From: Nostoc sp. CENA543
Lineage (GTDB): Bacteria; Cyanobacteriota; Cyanobacteriia; Cyanobacteriales; Nostocaceae
Length of the DNA: 64,000 nt
Direction: 5' to 3'
Assembly: GCF_002896875.1 (NCBI RefSeq)
Contig: NZ_CP023278.1
Location: forward strand, 186,001 to 250,000
A model generated the notes under the pieces. It worked only from the letters and a program-made list of their open reading frames with translations, did not search any database and was not told where the DNA came from. This document shows positions 45,668 through 55,816 of the stretch, piece by piece (position 1 is the stretch's first letter; every line of letters starts with the position of its first letter). A program made the position numbers and the translations under genes.

Positions 45668-48550
45668 TCACACGGTCTTTTTGCCCATAAAGCGGAAGAA
45701 GAGTTTCTCCATTTCAATCCAGACGAACATTAAAGCACTGAAACCACAACAAATTGCTAATTCTGTGGGAGGTAGCCAGTGAGTACCGAAAAATGCTCTT
45801 AAGGGTGGGACATAAATCAGCATGAGTTGCAAAATTGTGGTGACAACTACAGCCCCTAGCACAAACATATTCGAGAAAGGATTAATCTCAATAGTTAGTT
45901 GATTATTCGAGCGAATGGCGATAGCATGACCCATTTGAGCAATACACAAGGAAGTAAATACCATTGTTTTCCATCTTTCAGGGTTTAATCCTTCCCCGGT
46001 GAATGTTTGGGAATGTGTATAAGCCCACTCCATCAAAATGATTGTAATGATGGCGAAAATCACCCCAATGCGAACCATGTAAGAACCCAAACCCCTAGCA
46101 AAAATGCTTTCACGGGGACTAAAAGGTGGACGCTTCATCACATCTGGTTCTGGAGGTTCTACTGCTAAGGCTAAAGCAGGTAAACCGTCTGTGACTAAGT
46201 TCATCCACAGGATTTGCAGGGGTGTGAGGGGAACACCACCTAGTCCTAAAAGCGGTGCGGCGGCGATGGTGAGGACTTCCCCAATATTACTGCCCAGGAT
46301 GTATTTAATAAAACGACGAATATTTGTGTATACTACCCTACCTTCTTTGGTAGCGGCGACAATGGTGGCAAAGTTGTCATCTAGCAGCACCATATCACTG
46401 GCTTCTTTACTGACATCAGTACCAGTGATACCCATTGCAATACCGATATCAGCTTGTTTTAACGCAGGCGCATCGTTGACACCGTCCCCAGTCATAGCGA
46501 CAAATCTACCGCGATTTTGCAGTGCTTGTACAATCCGCAGTTTGTGTTCTGGGGCTACCCGCGCATAGACGCTGACTAGGTCAACTTGCTCTTGGAGTTC
46601 TTCGTCACTCATTTTTTGTAATTCTTGACCGGTGATCACCCTATCACCTGCTTGAGCAATACCCAAATCTGTGGCGATCGCCCGTGCAGTTAGTTGATGG
46701 TCGCCAGTAATCATCACCGGACGAATCCCCGCCTCTCGACATTCTTGGACGGCGGCGCGCACTTCTGGACGGGGTGCATCTAGCATCCCCACTAAGCCTA
46801 ACCACACTAGATTCTCTTCTGTGGTTTCGTCTGCGCCTTCTGGTGGTACTTCCCAGAGGGGTTTGTAGGCAAAACCTAACACCCTCAGACCATTGCTAGC
46901 CATTTTGTCATTTTGTGCCAAGACTTGACTGCGTTGTTCTTCGCTGAGGGGTGCGGCGTTTGTACCCAAATAAATCCCACTGCATCGCGCCAAAATTAAC
47001 TCCGGCGAACCTTTAGTGAACATGATGTAAGGTTCATTGTTGAGTAATCCGGCGATTTTGGGGTCAACATCTGTTACAGATGCTTCTCCCGTAGAGACCT
47101 TTTCTACCTGAGAAATCACGCTCATGCGCTTACGTTCTGAGGAAAAAGGAAATTCACCGACACGGGATAATTTACTAAGCCATTGGTCTTTTTCAATACC
47201 TACTTTTCCCGCTAAGGTAACTAAAGCCCCCTCTGTGGGGTCGCCTAAAATTGCCCATTCTCCATTTTCTTTTTGCAGCACTGAGTCATTACAAACAGCA
47301 CAAGCCACTGATAAAGAGGCAATTTCAGGATATTCTTCTGGCACAATGGGGTAATCGGCATCACTATCTAAGTAAAATTCTCCTACGGGTGCGTAACCTT
47401 CACCCGTAACTTTGAAGTTTTGCTGATTGGTATAAACTGACTGCACTACCATTTTGTTCTGAGTCAATGTACCGGTTTTATCAGAACAAATTGTGGTGAC
47501 AGAACCCAAAGTTTCCACCGCAGGTAATTTGCGAATCAAAGCCTGACGGCGCACCATGCGCTGAGTTCCCAGTGCTAAAGTCACGGTAATGACAGCAGGT
47601 AAACCTTCTGGGACAACAGCCACCGCCATACTTAAAGAAACTTCTAAAAGTTCTTGTAAGTTGCTAAAGCCTCTAGCTTGAATAATACCGCCAATCACAA
47701 CGATCGCCACCAAGACCAAAGAACCCGTAACTAACACATTCCCTAATTGGGTCATGCGTTGCTGTAAGGGGGTAGGTTCAGTTTCTACTGACTGCAAAAG
47801 TTCAGCAATTTTGCCTAGTTCGGTACGCATCCCGGTATTTGTGACTAGTACCTTACCCCGTCCTTGGACGACTTCCGTTCCTTGAAATACGGAATTAATG
47901 CGATCGCCTAAAGATGTTTCTTCTGGTAATGTAATATTTGCTTGTTTACTAACTGCTTCTGCTTCACCTGTCAGAGCTGATTCTCGCACCTGTAAATTCG
48001 CTTGTTCAATCAAACGCCCATCGGCAGCTATTTGCACCCCAGCCTCTAGCAGCATCACATCCCCTGGAACGATTTCTTTAGCTGCGACATCCACTAATTT
48101 ACCGTTGCGGAGGACTCGCACCAAAGGAGAAGACATTTTTTTGAGGGCTGCTAATGCTTGTTCTGCCCGACTTTCCTGGACATAGCCTAAAACACCGTTG
48201 AGAATGACAATTGCCAAAATAGCAACTGTATCTTTAAATGGCACTTCTCCTGGTTTGAGTGTATTGGCTTGCCAAGCCATGAAATCTAAAAACCCAGAAA
48301 TGAAAGCTACTGCAATCAGCATCAACAACATAATATTTTTGAACTGATCTAGCAGAATTTCCCAGGCACTACGACCTCCCTGTTCTTCTAATTCGTTGGG
48401 GCCGTATTTTTGCAACCTTTGTTCAATTGCTTCTACGCTTAAGCCACTATCTGCATTACTAGAGAGCAGTCCGAGTGCTTTATCAACTTCCAAACTATGC
48501 CAACTGGTGATATTTTCAGGCAGAGAATTAGCAGACATTGTGTCAGTCAC
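45668..48550 (-). CDS. Cation-transporting P-type ATPase, calcium type
   Basis: A 960-residue P-type ATPase that would expel Ca2+ or a related cation across the plasma membrane using ATP. Seen: cation-ATPase N-terminal domain (residues about 15-80), actuator motif [25 protein letters not shown] in the fourth membrane helix (a calcium-pump feature), phosphorylation site CSDKTGTLT near 355, [10 protein letters not shown], the hinge [13 protein letters not shown], and six C-terminal helices. It belongs to the P2A (SERCA/PMR1-like) group by motifs. No metal-binding N-terminal CxxC is present, which argues against copper or cadmium transport. It is monocistronic. The start ATG faces a 345-base gap. 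Confidence 0.9.
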   Translation of the reverse strand: MTDTMSANSLPENITSWHSLEVDKALGLLSSNADSGLSVEAIEQRLQKYGPNELEEQGGRSAWEILLDQFKNIMLLMLIAVAFISGFLDFMAWQANTLKPGEVPFKDTVAILAIVILNGVLGYVQESRAEQALAALKKMSSPLVRVLRNGKLVDVAAKEIVPGDVMLLEAGVQIAADGRLIEQANLQVRESALTGEAEAVSKQANITLPEETSLGDRINSVFQGTEVVQGRGKVLVTNTGMRTELGKIAELLQSVETEPTPLQQRMTQLGNVLVTGSLVLVAIVVIGGIIQARGFSNLQELLEVSLSMAVAVVPEGLPAVITVTLALGTQRMVRRQALIRKLPAVETLGSVTTICSDKTGTLTQNKMVVQSVYTNQQNFKVTGEGYAPVGEFYLDSDADYPIVPEEYPEIASLSVACAVCNDSVLQKENGEWAILGDPTEGALVTLAGKVGIEKDQWLSKLSRVGEFPFSSERKRMSVISQVEKVSTGEASVTDVDPKIAGLLNNEPYIMFTKGSPELILARCSGIYLGTNAAPLSEEQRSQVLAQNDKMASNGLRVLGFAYKPLWEVPPEGADETTEENLVWLGLVGMLDAPRPEVRAAVQECREAGIRPVMITGDHQLTARAIATDLGIAQAGDRVITGQELQKMSDEELQEQVDLVSVYARVAPEHKLRIVQALQNRGRFVAMTGDGVNDAPALKQADIGIAMGITGTDVSKEASDMVLLDDNFATIVAATKEGRVVYTNIRRFIKYILGSNIGEVLTIAAAPLLGLGGVPLTPLQILWMNLVTDGLPALALAVEPPEPDVMKRPPFSPRESIFARGLGSYMVRIGVIFAIITIILMEWAYTHSQTFTGEGLNPERWKTMVFTSLCIAQMGHAIAIRSNNQLTIEINPFSNMFVLGAVVVTTILQLMLIYVPPLRAFFGTHWLPPTELAICCGFSALMFVWIEMEKLFFRFMGKKTV

Positions 48551-48895
48551 AAAAAATGGTTACAGGATTTGATCATAATTGAGTAACGGACGGAAAACCA
48601 TCCACTCAAGTTACATTAAAACTATGGTCAAGTCGTATGGCTATGATACGAAATTATTAGTCAAAGTCAATTTTTGGCGGCACTTCATATGTATTATTAC
48701 TTAAGCCAGATTTCTTTATAGGATATTTTAATATCTCATAGAAGTGAACACAAAAGCAGCACGGTCTTGGGCTTTCTTTGCCCAAGGGGAGCGACTGCCA
48801 ACAAAAAGGGGAGTGAGAGAGTAATGAGTTGATAACAACGACTTCTCCATCCCCAATACCCAATCCCCGATCCCTAGTTCCCAATAAAGCTTAAT
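48551..48895. other. Divergent gap with a palindromic repeat
   Basis: Separates two divergent genes, so it should hold both promoters. At 48756-48799 is a palindrome (GCAGC...GACTGCC with CTTGGG/CCCAAG stem 48766-48786) related to the element inside ndaD. No convincing gene is seen. Short open frames across the repeat are low-complexity artefacts. Confidence 0.6.
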
Positions 48896-50566
48896 ATGAG
48901 TTTTGCACCCACCAGTTTGACAGCTAGCCAAATGTTTGGGCAAAGGACAATTCGACCGTTGACTGCTGCTGCTTTATGTGGCATTGCATTTATCCAAGAC
49001 CGACTGATTGCGATTGATACGATTAAGGGGCATTTACTAGAAATTGACCCTCATACTGATAACAGTAGAATCATTAACCCTCACCAAACCAAAGAATTTA
49101 GTGAGGTAAAAGGTTTAGCTGTTTGGGAAGACACACTCTGGGTGACTCGTGGTAACAATGTTTATGTCTCTAAACTCTCATCTTTGGCTTTAGAACATTT
49201 TGCCACTTTGCCCTACCCCGCCGATGGTGTGGCTGTTTGGGACTCCACAGTCTACGTTAGTTGTCAGAAATTAGGCTACATTCTGATTTATGACCGTGAT
49301 AGCCGCAAAGAGATTACCAGATTTTATACCCCTGGGGTGGGTGTAGAAAATTTAGCAGTGAACCGAGAAACCCTGTGGATTTGCGATCGCACTGAACAAA
49401 CGGTGTATTCTATGGATCGGGCGACTGGGGAAGTGAGATTTAGCGTGTTAACTCCCTTTGATTCGCCTACAGGCATAGCCATACACCTAGACACGCAAAC
49501 AGGAAAGGAAAGTCTATTTGTAGCCTATGCTTCCGAAGAACCTTATATTCGGGATAACCCCAACGCTGATCCTAACCATGAATTAACATACCGCGATCGC
49601 ACTTTTATTCATCCCCTGTATTACCATCACGCACCAGATCAAAAATACGCCCTTTCTAATGGTTATCTGATTGAAATGTCCTACGTCGAGGAAATAGCCC
49701 CCTTAGAAGAGGTGTATTTACCTGATGTAGAATGGCGCATTGCCCTGCCTTCCGAAACCGAACGCCAAAAAGTAAAACACGTTGAACCCATCGGTATACC
49801 CTTCACAGAAGAAATTATTGATGGACAACGGGTAGCTGTATTTAAATTTGAGTCCCTTGTCCCTGGCGAACGACATATATTTGGCTGGAAAGCACAATTG
49901 GAAGTGCGGGGGATTAAATACCGCATCACACCCAAAGATGTGGAAGATATTCCCGAAATTTCCCCAGAAGTTGAAGCCCGCTATCTGGTGGACAATGATG
50001 ATTTAGCAATGGATACAGCCATTGTGCGGCGTTCTGCCCGTGAAGCCATCGGTACGGAAACAAACCTCCTGCGGAAAATGTACAGCATCCGCAACTATGT
50101 TTATGATGAACTTTCCTATGGCATCAAACCCTATATTGATACACCCGATATAGTTTTAGAAAGGGGTGTAGGTTCTTGTGGGGAGTATGTAGGGGTACTT
50201 TTGGCACTGTGTCGCTTGAATGGCATTCCTTGCCGTACTGTGGGTAGATACAAATGTCCCCCAAACGGCGAACATCAAGGAGTTCCCCTGCAACCAGATT
50301 TTAATCATGTGTGGTTAGAATTTTATATACCTGGTATGGGATGGTTGCCAATGGAATCTAATCCTGATGATTTAGGTGATTATGGCCCTTATCCCACCCG
50401 CTTTTTCATGGGTTTATGTTGGTATCACATCGAAATTGGTAAAGGCATATCCTTTGAAACATTAAGCAGTCAAGGTAAAAGGTTAACTAAAGAAGATATT
50501 CCTCTAGGTGATTTGGCGATTAATCATATCCGCTTCACCATTCTTCAGGAATTAGCACCGTTTTAA
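48896..50566 (+). CDS. Transglutaminase-like protein with beta-propeller N-terminus
   Basis: 556 residues. The C-terminal half is a transglutaminase/protease-like domain with a full triad: Cys in GVGSCGEYVG near 427, His in FNHVWLEFY, Asp in ESNPDD. Such domains in bacteria are usually cysteine peptidases or crosslinking enzymes. The N-terminal half repeats short beta units (LAVWEDTLWVTRGNN, VAVWDSTVYVSCQ), suggesting a propeller-like repeat. No signal peptide is evident, so it is probably cytoplasmic. The substrate is unknown. It is monocistronic, divergent from the ATPase. Confidence 0.8.
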   Translation: MSFAPTSLTASQMFGQRTIRPLTAAALCGIAFIQDRLIAIDTIKGHLLEIDPHTDNSRIINPHQTKEFSEVKGLAVWEDTLWVTRGNNVYVSKLSSLALEHFATLPYPADGVAVWDSTVYVSCQKLGYILIYDRDSRKEITRFYTPGVGVENLAVNRETLWICDRTEQTVYSMDRATGEVRFSVLTPFDSPTGIAIHLDTQTGKESLFVAYASEEPYIRDNPNADPNHELTYRDRTFIHPLYYHHAPDQKYALSNGYLIEMSYVEEIAPLEEVYLPDVEWRIALPSETERQKVKHVEPIGIPFTEEIIDGQRVAVFKFESLVPGERHIFGWKAQLEVRGIKYRITPKDVEDIPEISPEVEARYLVDNDDLAMDTAIVRRSAREAIGTETNLLRKMYSIRNYVYDELSYGIKPYIDTPDIVLERGVGSCGEYVGVLLALCRLNGIPCRTVGRYKCPPNGEHQGVPLQPDFNHVWLEFYIPGMGWLPMESNPDDLGDYGPYPTRFFMGLCWYHIEIGKGISFETLSSQGKRLTKEDIPLGDLAINHIRFTILQELAPF

Positions 50567-50767
50567 GGGAATATGGGGACTGGGGACTAACTAAATTCAA
50601 AATACCCTACGGGAAGCAAGCTACAAAATTCAAAATTCAAAATTGAAGAATGATTGGGGACTGGGGAACGGTTGGTATTAATTTGGGGTTTTGCTAGAGT
50701 GGTGGAACTTAACCCAACATGAATATTGACGTTAAAATAAGGCTAAAACGACGAAAGTAATTGCAAA
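50567..50767. repeat. Short tandem repeats
   Basis: Gap with AAATTCA heptamers (near 50626-50646) and GGGGACTGGGG stretches, the STRR type common in heterocystous cyanobacteria. No gene is seen. Confidence 0.5.
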
Positions 50768-50884
50768 ATGCCTGCCATTTTTAAATCACAACTTTCCTTA
50801 GAAGATTTAGCGCAAGTAATATCGTCTCTTAATTTAGAAGAAAAACTACGATTACAACAGATGATTGAGCAACAAATTTTTGAA
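50768..50884 (+). pseudogene. 5' part of small gene split by an IS element
   Basis: Codes for 39 residues (MPAIFKSQLSLEDLAQVISS onward to QQIFE), then runs into the insertion sequence. The remainder appears at 52711-52869 in a compatible frame (AEESLYEDDTETQVEIQAV onward). Joined, they give a small acidic helical protein of about 90 residues, like hypothetical or antitoxin-like proteins of Nostoc. Function unknown. Confidence 0.65.
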
Positions 50885-50890
50885 CGTCTT

Positions 50891-50940
50891 GTGCTATCCT
50901 TCCCCAATCCGCTTACGCTGAGATTGGGGAAGGATAGCAC
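50891..50940. repeat. Perfect 19-bp inverted repeat at the IS left end
   Basis: GTGCTATCCTTCCCCAATC (50891-50909) and its exact complement (50922-50940) enclose a 12-base loop. It is longer and more perfect than the usual subterminal hairpins of IS200/IS605, so it may be a terminator or a nested element. Confidence 0.6.
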
Positions 50941-50975
50941 GGCAATTTTAGAGGTTCGATGCCTCTAAAATTGCC
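50941..50975. terminator. 14-bp hairpin downstream of tnpA
   Basis: GGCAATTTTAGAGG (50941-50954) and CCTCTAAAATTGCC (50962-50975) with a seven-base loop, two bases past the tnpA stop. It is either the left-end recognition hairpin of the element or a terminator for tnpA. Confidence 0.5.
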
Positions 50976-50977
50976 AA

Positions 50978-51388
50978 TTAATTTTTTGGAGTGTCCTGAT
51001 TCTGGATATATTTTTTAAGCACTTCTATTGGTGCGCCACCACAAGAAGAAACATAATACGAATTAGACCAGAAAGAAACTTTTCCCCAATAATACTTTTT
51101 AACTTCTTGAGGAAATTCTTTTTTGAGCATTCTTGCTGTTGCACTTTTCAGGCTACCAACAACAGCAGCAATAGAGTTTTTTGGGTGGAAGTCTAACAAG
51201 ATGTGTATATGGTCTGACTCCCCATTAAACTCAATTAATTGGCAGTCCATCTTGTTAGATACCTGTTCAATCATTTGTGTTAATCGGTTGAGCATTTCTG
51301 CGTTTAAAGCTTTGCGTCGATAGTGCGTTACAAACACAAAGTGCAACCGGACACTAAAAACGCTGTGAGAACCTTTTCTGACTTGCAT
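50978..51388 (-). CDS. tnpA: IS200/IS605 transposase TnpA
   Basis: An HUH-type single-strand transposase of 136 residues from MQVRKGSHS (an upstream ATG at 51407-51409 would add seven). It shows the histidine pair in DHIHILLDF and the C-terminal Tyr in LKKYIQNQ, the nucleophile that cuts single-stranded DNA at the element's ends. Full length for the family. It is divergent from tnpB; the two starts are about 60 bases apart. Confidence 0.9.
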   Translation of the reverse strand: MQVRKGSHSVFSVRLHFVFVTHYRRKALNAEMLNRLTQMIEQVSNKMDCQLIEFNGESDHIHILLDFHPKNSIAAVVGSLKSATARMLKKEFPQEVKKYYWGKVSFWSNSYYVSSCGGAPIEVLKKYIQNQDTPKN

Positions 51389-51449
51389 ATTGACAGGGTA
51401 CACCCACAAATATTAGCATACTCAAATATAACAGACAGGTCGATATGTT

Positions 51450-52691
51450 ATGGCTAACAAGCGAATTACTTTTAGGCTTTATCCATCAAAAGAGCAAGCC
51501 AATAAAATGCACTATTGGCGACGACTCCACAAAGATTTGTACAATTCTTGTGTTGAGCATCGCAAAACTTCTTACAAGAAGTTTGGTAAGTCAGTAGATT
51601 ATTTTGCTCAACAAAACTGTTTACCTGATTTTAAAGAGGAATGGGTAGAGTATAAAGAGCTTGGTAGTCATGCTTTGCAGGATACTGTTAAGCGTGTTGA
51701 TTTTGCTTTCAAGCGGTTTTTTAAACTCAAATCTGGTTATCCAAAATTTAAGTCAAGTCGCTATTACAAAGGTTGGACTTATCCTTGTAATTCAGGATGG
51801 AAGGCTTGCACCAACGGCAAGAACGGTTATCTAAAAATATCTAACTTAGGTAACGTAAAGATGCGTGGTCAAGCTAGGGATTGGGGTAAAACCAAAACCT
51901 GTACAATCATCTTTAAACAAGGGAAATGGTACGCCTCAATTACTGTTGATTGCATTCCAAATCGTCCACAAACTGACACAGGTGCAATTGGCTTAGACTT
52001 TGGTACTCATCATGCAATTGCTGATTCTAATGGCAATACAATTGAGAATCCTAGATTTGTTAAAACTGCACAAATTAAAATCAACTTTATGGCTAAAACC
52101 AGTCGCAGAAAAAGACCACCATCCAAAGGTGTTAAAGCTTCAAGAAGGTGGAGAAAAGCGAATAAGGCTATAGCTAAAATACAATCAAAAGTTGCTCGTC
52201 AAAGACAAGACTGGCAACATAAATTGGCTACACAGATAGTAAAGAGTAATTCACTGGTAGCGACTGAGACATTAAATCTCAAAGGGATGACCCGTAAAGC
52301 AAAGAAAGGCAGTAAGAGAAAACATCAAAAGACTGGATTAAATCGGTCTTTGCTTGATGTTGGTATTGGCAATCTCAAAGACTTAATTAAGTACAAAGTC
52401 ACCGAAGTAGGTGGTTTTTATATTGAGATTCCAACCAAAAAAGTTAAACCATCTCAAACCTGCCCTCATTGTGGTCATCAAAAGAAAAAGTCATTAGCAG
52501 ATAGAGTTCACCATTGCGAAAAATGTGGCTACCAATGTGATAGGGATGTCGCCGCAGCAATGGTAATACTTAATTACGCAAAGGGCATGGAACGTGCCTC
52601 TTTAGATGCAGATGAGTCAACCTCTACTTGGTGCGGAAGCTTTAAGCAAGTTGCTCAATTGAAGCATCAGAAACGTGCATCTCAGGCGTAG
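51450..52691 (+). CDS. tnpB: RNA-guided nuclease TnpB of the IS element
   Basis: 413 residues, complete. N-terminal wedge/HTH part (MANKRITFRLYPSKEQ), RuvC-I Asp in GLDFGTHHAIAD, RuvC-II Glu in VATETLNLKGM, a four-cysteine zinc knuckle (CPHCGH ... CEKCGY) and RuvC-III Asp in CDRDVAAAMVILN. TnpB proteins use a guide RNA from the element's 3' end and promote its retention. All catalytic residues are present. The C-terminal codons overlap the right-end hairpin, so the guide RNA would run from here across the right boundary. Confidence 0.9.
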   Translation: MANKRITFRLYPSKEQANKMHYWRRLHKDLYNSCVEHRKTSYKKFGKSVDYFAQQNCLPDFKEEWVEYKELGSHALQDTVKRVDFAFKRFFKLKSGYPKFKSSRYYKGWTYPCNSGWKACTNGKNGYLKISNLGNVKMRGQARDWGKTKTCTIIFKQGKWYASITVDCIPNRPQTDTGAIGLDFGTHHAIADSNGNTIENPRFVKTAQIKINFMAKTSRRKRPPSKGVKASRRWRKANKAIAKIQSKVARQRQDWQHKLATQIVKSNSLVATETLNLKGMTRKAKKGSKRKHQKTGLNRSLLDVGIGNLKDLIKYKVTEVGGFYIEIPTKKVKPSQTCPHCGHQKKKSLADRVHHCEKCGYQCDRDVAAAMVILNYAKGMERASLDADESTSTWCGSFKQVAQLKHQKRASQA

Positions 52692-52702
52692 CCGGATGCA
52701 CG
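52674..52702. repeat. Right-end hairpin of the IS
   Basis: CGTGCATC (52674-52681) and GATGCACG (52695-52702) around a 13-base loop that contains the tnpB stop. TAGTTCAT follows, and then the host gene resumes. Matches the position of the right-end recognition hairpin, and of the TnpB guide RNA scaffold end. Confidence 0.6.
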
Positions 52703-52710
52703 TAGTTCAT

Positions 52711-52869
52711 GCTGAAGAATCTTTGTATGAGGATGATACGGAGACACAAGTAGAAATTCAAGCAGTTCGTAATGAATACGCAGTTGACGAGTATACAACT
52801 GTGGATGATTACAAATTACTTGTTCGCAATTGTCCGCAGGCGGCATCAGCTTCTAAACCACGGGAATAG
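52711..52869 (+). pseudogene. 3' part of the IS-split small gene
   Basis: Resumes the frame lost at 50884 with AEESLYEDDTETQVEIQAV and ends at TAG 52867-52869. The last 20 codons overlap the 3' end of rlmN on the other strand. It has no start of its own apart from Met codons supplied by the IS end. Confidence 0.6.
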
Positions 52870-53876
52870 CGGACGCTAACGGCGATTTTTTGCTGTTGCA
52901 GAACTTTCACAAAAGCTTGAATGCGATCGCTCTTCGGTCGTTTATAATCAACTTCCTGAATGGGGTTATAGGGGATTAAATTGACGTGACTTTGAAAGCC
53001 CCGCAGACGCTTGGCTAGTTCTAGGGCGTGTTCTGGTAAATCGTTCACACCAGCTAGCAAAATGTATTCAAAACTCACGCGTCTACCTGTAATTTCCACA
53101 TATTCCCGACATTCAGCCAGTAAATCCTCGATGGGATAGGGACGCGCACTAGGTATAATTTTTTCTCTTAGAGCTTGGTTAGGGGCGTGGAGACTCACTG
53201 CTAGAGTTACTTGTAGATGGTTTTGCGCTAATTGACGAATGCGATCGCGAATTCCTACTGTAGAAATAGTCAGCGATCGTTGTCCAATCCCCACATCTTG
53301 ATTTAACGATTTAACTGCGTCTAAAACATTTTCCGTATTTAACAAGGGTTCACCCATGCCCATGAATACCACATGACTCACCCGTTGTTGAAAATCTTCC
53401 TGTACTGTTAAGACTTGATCAACAATTTCATGTCTGCCTAAATTCCGCTTGTAGCCACCTTTCCCAGTAGCGCAGAAATCACAGGCCATCGGACATCCCA
53501 CTTGAGTAGAAACGCAGACAGTTAATCGTTTCTCGGTGGGAATTCCTACTGTTTCTACAATCTGCCCATCGGATAGTTGCAAAAGGTACTTAACTGTGCC
53601 ATCCGGTGCCACGGAACGATAATGAATTTGAGAACGCCCAATGGGGATATCTGCGACATCGGCGCGCCATTGCTTAGGAAAGACAGAAATATCCGCTAGC
53701 GATCGCACTCCCTTGTGATATATCCAATCATGGAGTTGCTTTCCTCTGTAGGCGGGTTGTCCTTGCTGCTGTACCCATGCAGTTAACTCCGTCACTGAAG
53801 CACCAAGTAACGGAGGTAAAGTTGCTGTTTCGGGAATGGTTGAGTTAGCTGGGGAAACAAGGGGCGTAGCAGACAT
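52809..53876 (-). CDS. rlmN: Dual-specificity RNA methyltransferase RlmN
   Basis: A 355-residue radical SAM enzyme that methylates C2 of adenine 2503 in 23S rRNA and A37 in some tRNAs. The iron-sulfur motif CxxxCxxC reads CPMACDFC, after [18 protein letters not shown] (SAM binding), LAVSLHAPN and the C-terminal catalytic Cys (AACGQLR) are present, with typical length. Its 3' end overlaps the tail of the IS-disrupted gene by about 60 bases, tail to tail. Confidence 0.95.
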   Translation of the reverse strand: MSATPLVSPANSTIPETATLPPLLGASVTELTAWVQQQGQPAYRGKQLHDWIYHKGVRSLADISVFPKQWRADVADIPIGRSQIHYRSVAPDGTVKYLLQLSDGQIVETVGIPTEKRLTVCVSTQVGCPMACDFCATGKGGYKRNLGRHEIVDQVLTVQEDFQQRVSHVVFMGMGEPLLNTENVLDAVKSLNQDVGIGQRSLTISTVGIRDRIRQLAQNHLQVTLAVSLHAPNQALREKIIPSARPYPIEDLLAECREYVEITGRRVSFEYILLAGVNDLPEHALELAKRLRGFQSHVNLIPYNPIQEVDYKRPKSDRIQAFVKVLQQQKIAVSVRYSRGLEADAACGQLRTSNL

Positions 53877-54024
53877 AAAAAATCACAAGTTCAAGCTCTG
53901 AATCTCTATCCTACAACTTTCAACTTAATTTGGTAGGAAATCTATCCTCAAACTAGAAGATCATGTGATTAACACGCAATGACAATCTCAATACCTTTCT
54001 CCCCAGTTAAAACTCAACAGAGTA

Positions 54025-54423
54025 TTATTCAGCATCTATCGTCTGATATTGATGATCAACAATAGCCGCCGTTTTATGCGCCTCCCAAGAAAGCCAAAGC
54101 ATCAGGTACATAGCAAAATCTGGTTTGTTGGTTTTTTCGTGATACATCGGCAACTTCTCAGCCTGTTGATATCGTTCTAAAGCTTGTCGAAAGTTTTTTT
54201 TTGTGACTTTCTCCCCTAAAGCTTCAGATAGTAAATGCCACAAAACACACCCTACATCCTTCTTGATGTAATCCAAACAGTAGCCATAAATATTCGCAAA
54301 CTCTTCATATGTCTGATTTTCACAAGCTGCTTTTAACAATTGCGTTTGTAAATCTGTTAAATGCTTGCCAAATGCTTTGTAAACTACTTTGTCTGCAACA
54401 TTTAGTAATTCTTGAGTATTCAT
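54025..54423 (-). CDS. Small protein with vMAP-type N-terminal HTH domain
   Basis: 132 residues. The first 85 (NVADKVVYKAFGKHLTDLQ ... VLWHLLSEALGEKVTKKNFR) look like the helix-turn-helix domain that begins many cyanobacterial vWA-MoxR-associated and NB-ARC-type conflict or signalling proteins. Here it stands almost alone, with a 45-residue tail holding a hydrophobic helix (FAMYLMLWLSWEAHKTAAIV). It may be a cut-down remnant or a stand-alone regulator. A possible short frame lies just upstream on the same strand. Confidence 0.6.
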   Translation of the reverse strand: MNTQELLNVADKVVYKAFGKHLTDLQTQLLKAACENQTYEEFANIYGYCLDYIKKDVGCVLWHLLSEALGEKVTKKNFRQALERYQQAEKLPMYHEKTNKPDFAMYLMLWLSWEAHKTAAIVDHQYQTIDAE

Positions 54424-54440
54424 TTTCTAACACCAGTTAA

Positions 54441-54533
54441 TTAATGTGATGCAGAAGAGTTAATGATTTTTTCAAGAGGAAATACTAATTCTTCTTGAAA
54501 TTGATGCACAAATTTCCAAATATCATTACCCAT
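54441..54533 (-). CDS. Possible 30-codon frame or gene remnant upstream of the HTH gene
   Basis: Reads MGNDIWKFVHQFQEELVFPL and ends in KIINSSASH, 17 bases before the next gene on this strand. The frame stays open further upstream (INDLFFKFD) without a start. The composition is protein-like, so it may be the tail of a decayed gene. Low certainty. Confidence 0.25.
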   Translation of the reverse strand: MGNDIWKFVHQFQEELVFPLEKIINSSASH

Positions 54534-55816
54534 ATCAAACTTGAAAAATAAATCATTAATCGTTTGATTTATCGTGCATAAGACGATGCAAAAATTGGGT
54601 AATTAATTATGGAATCGTGACTCTAGCCAAGATTAAGCTGTATAATCTAATACAAAAAAATTAAAAAAAGGAACAGTTAATTTTGGAACTCACTCAATTA
54701 TCATGTGAGAAATTTATTGGATATAAAGATTCTCATCAAGGGTTATCTGCTTAATGAAGCATTACACCTTTTTGGGAAAACTAATTTGTAATTGACTAAC
54801 ATCCCACTACGTTGGCGTAGCCTACCCTAGAGAAGATTGCAATTCGTAATTGCTCGCGGAACAGCACACTAAAATTTCAATTGAACGGTTTTGAGTGAGT
54901 TAGAGCTTTAATTACCAACTAATTCCATTACGAACTACGTTAGCGGAGCGACACAAAGTCCATCATCAATTACAAATTATTTCCAAAGTTTGCCTACTGA
55001 AAATACACCAAATTTGCAAAAATCATAAAACTCATAAGTATCAAGACATTTGACCCAATGATGCTTATATCTCTACGATGATATGTTTGAGTTCTGATGA
55101 TAGTTAACTTGCGTGTAAATCCTCTTAAGCACTACTTTTAGCACTCAACGCGTCGATATTTGACTTACAGTGAGTATACTAAAAATTCCATAGATTATGT
55201 GGAGATTTTTATTATTTTTACAATTTCATTATCTTTTTCTTAAAACATGAACTTATGTGAATAAGTGTTGTCATAAACCATTTACGATACTTTACATTAA
55301 ATCACTAAATAGCCCCTAAATTTTATTTGTAAAAATAAAAATCAGCCATTAAAATTGCCGAAATTAAGTTATCTTAATGATAATTTTTGTAGGTTAGATA
55401 TTGCTTGGTAATGGGTAATATCTTTAGTTTTACTTTCTTGGCAATCCTTTATAAAGAGCATCTAGCTAACTATTAATTGTGGATAATTTTCTTTCTATTG
55501 CTCTTTAGTTGCAGACATCAGCATACTTGCATCTATTTTTCGATTCATTTAAAAAAAATTAACTTTTTGAATATCCCACTTAATCCCACAAAAACCCCCT
55601 CGTATTTTTTTGGGATGTTCGGCAAGATGATAACCATGATGATTAACTAACTCAAGGGGGCAGCAATTCAATAATCATAACCACTAAACCTTATATATAT
55701 AGATGAAATTTATGATTATTGAAATGATCGCAAATATAAGCTTCCTGAGCTAATTAGCACAGTAGAAAAATTTGTTTTTGAGATAATGCAGGAGATGGAA
55801 AATAGGAGGTGATGTG
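54534..55816. other. Gene-poor AT-rich stretch with scattered repeats
   Basis: No convincing gene in 1.3 kb. Short CTACGTTGGCGTAGCC- and CTACGTTAGCGGAGCG-like palindromic repeat fragments lie near 54810 and 54940. An inverted repeat lies at 55667-55723. The rest is AT-rich with stops in all frames. A TTG-started 23-codon frame near 54682 is too weak to call. Confidence 0.5.
55667..55723. repeat. 14-bp inverted repeat upstream of a small ORF
   Basis: TTCAATAATCATAA (55667-55680) and TTATGATTATTGAA (55710-55723) with a 29-base spacer that holds TTATATATATAG. It could be a cruciform or an operator bracketing a promoter for the downstream small genes. Confidence 0.45.

Larger units (their letters stand above)
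50885..52709. mobile_element. IS200/IS605-family insertion sequence
   Basis: Divergent tnpA (Y1 transposase) and tnpB, with hairpins near both ends (50941-50975 and 52674-52702), as in the IS605 group. Ends are estimated from where the split host gene resumes: TTTTTGAA on the left and GCTGAAGAATC on the right rejoin in frame. There are no terminal inverted repeats or target duplication, as expected for this family. Both proteins are complete, so the element may still be active. Confidence 0.85.

Noticed and set aside
48657-48943. Open frames upstream of the transglutaminase-like gene
   Set aside because: They cross a palindromic repeat and low-complexity sequence and have unlikely composition.
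54682-54753. Peptide frame of 23 codons starting TTG (LELTQLSCEKFIGYKDSHQG)
   Set aside because: Short, non-ATG, only a weak GGAA upstream, and no context.
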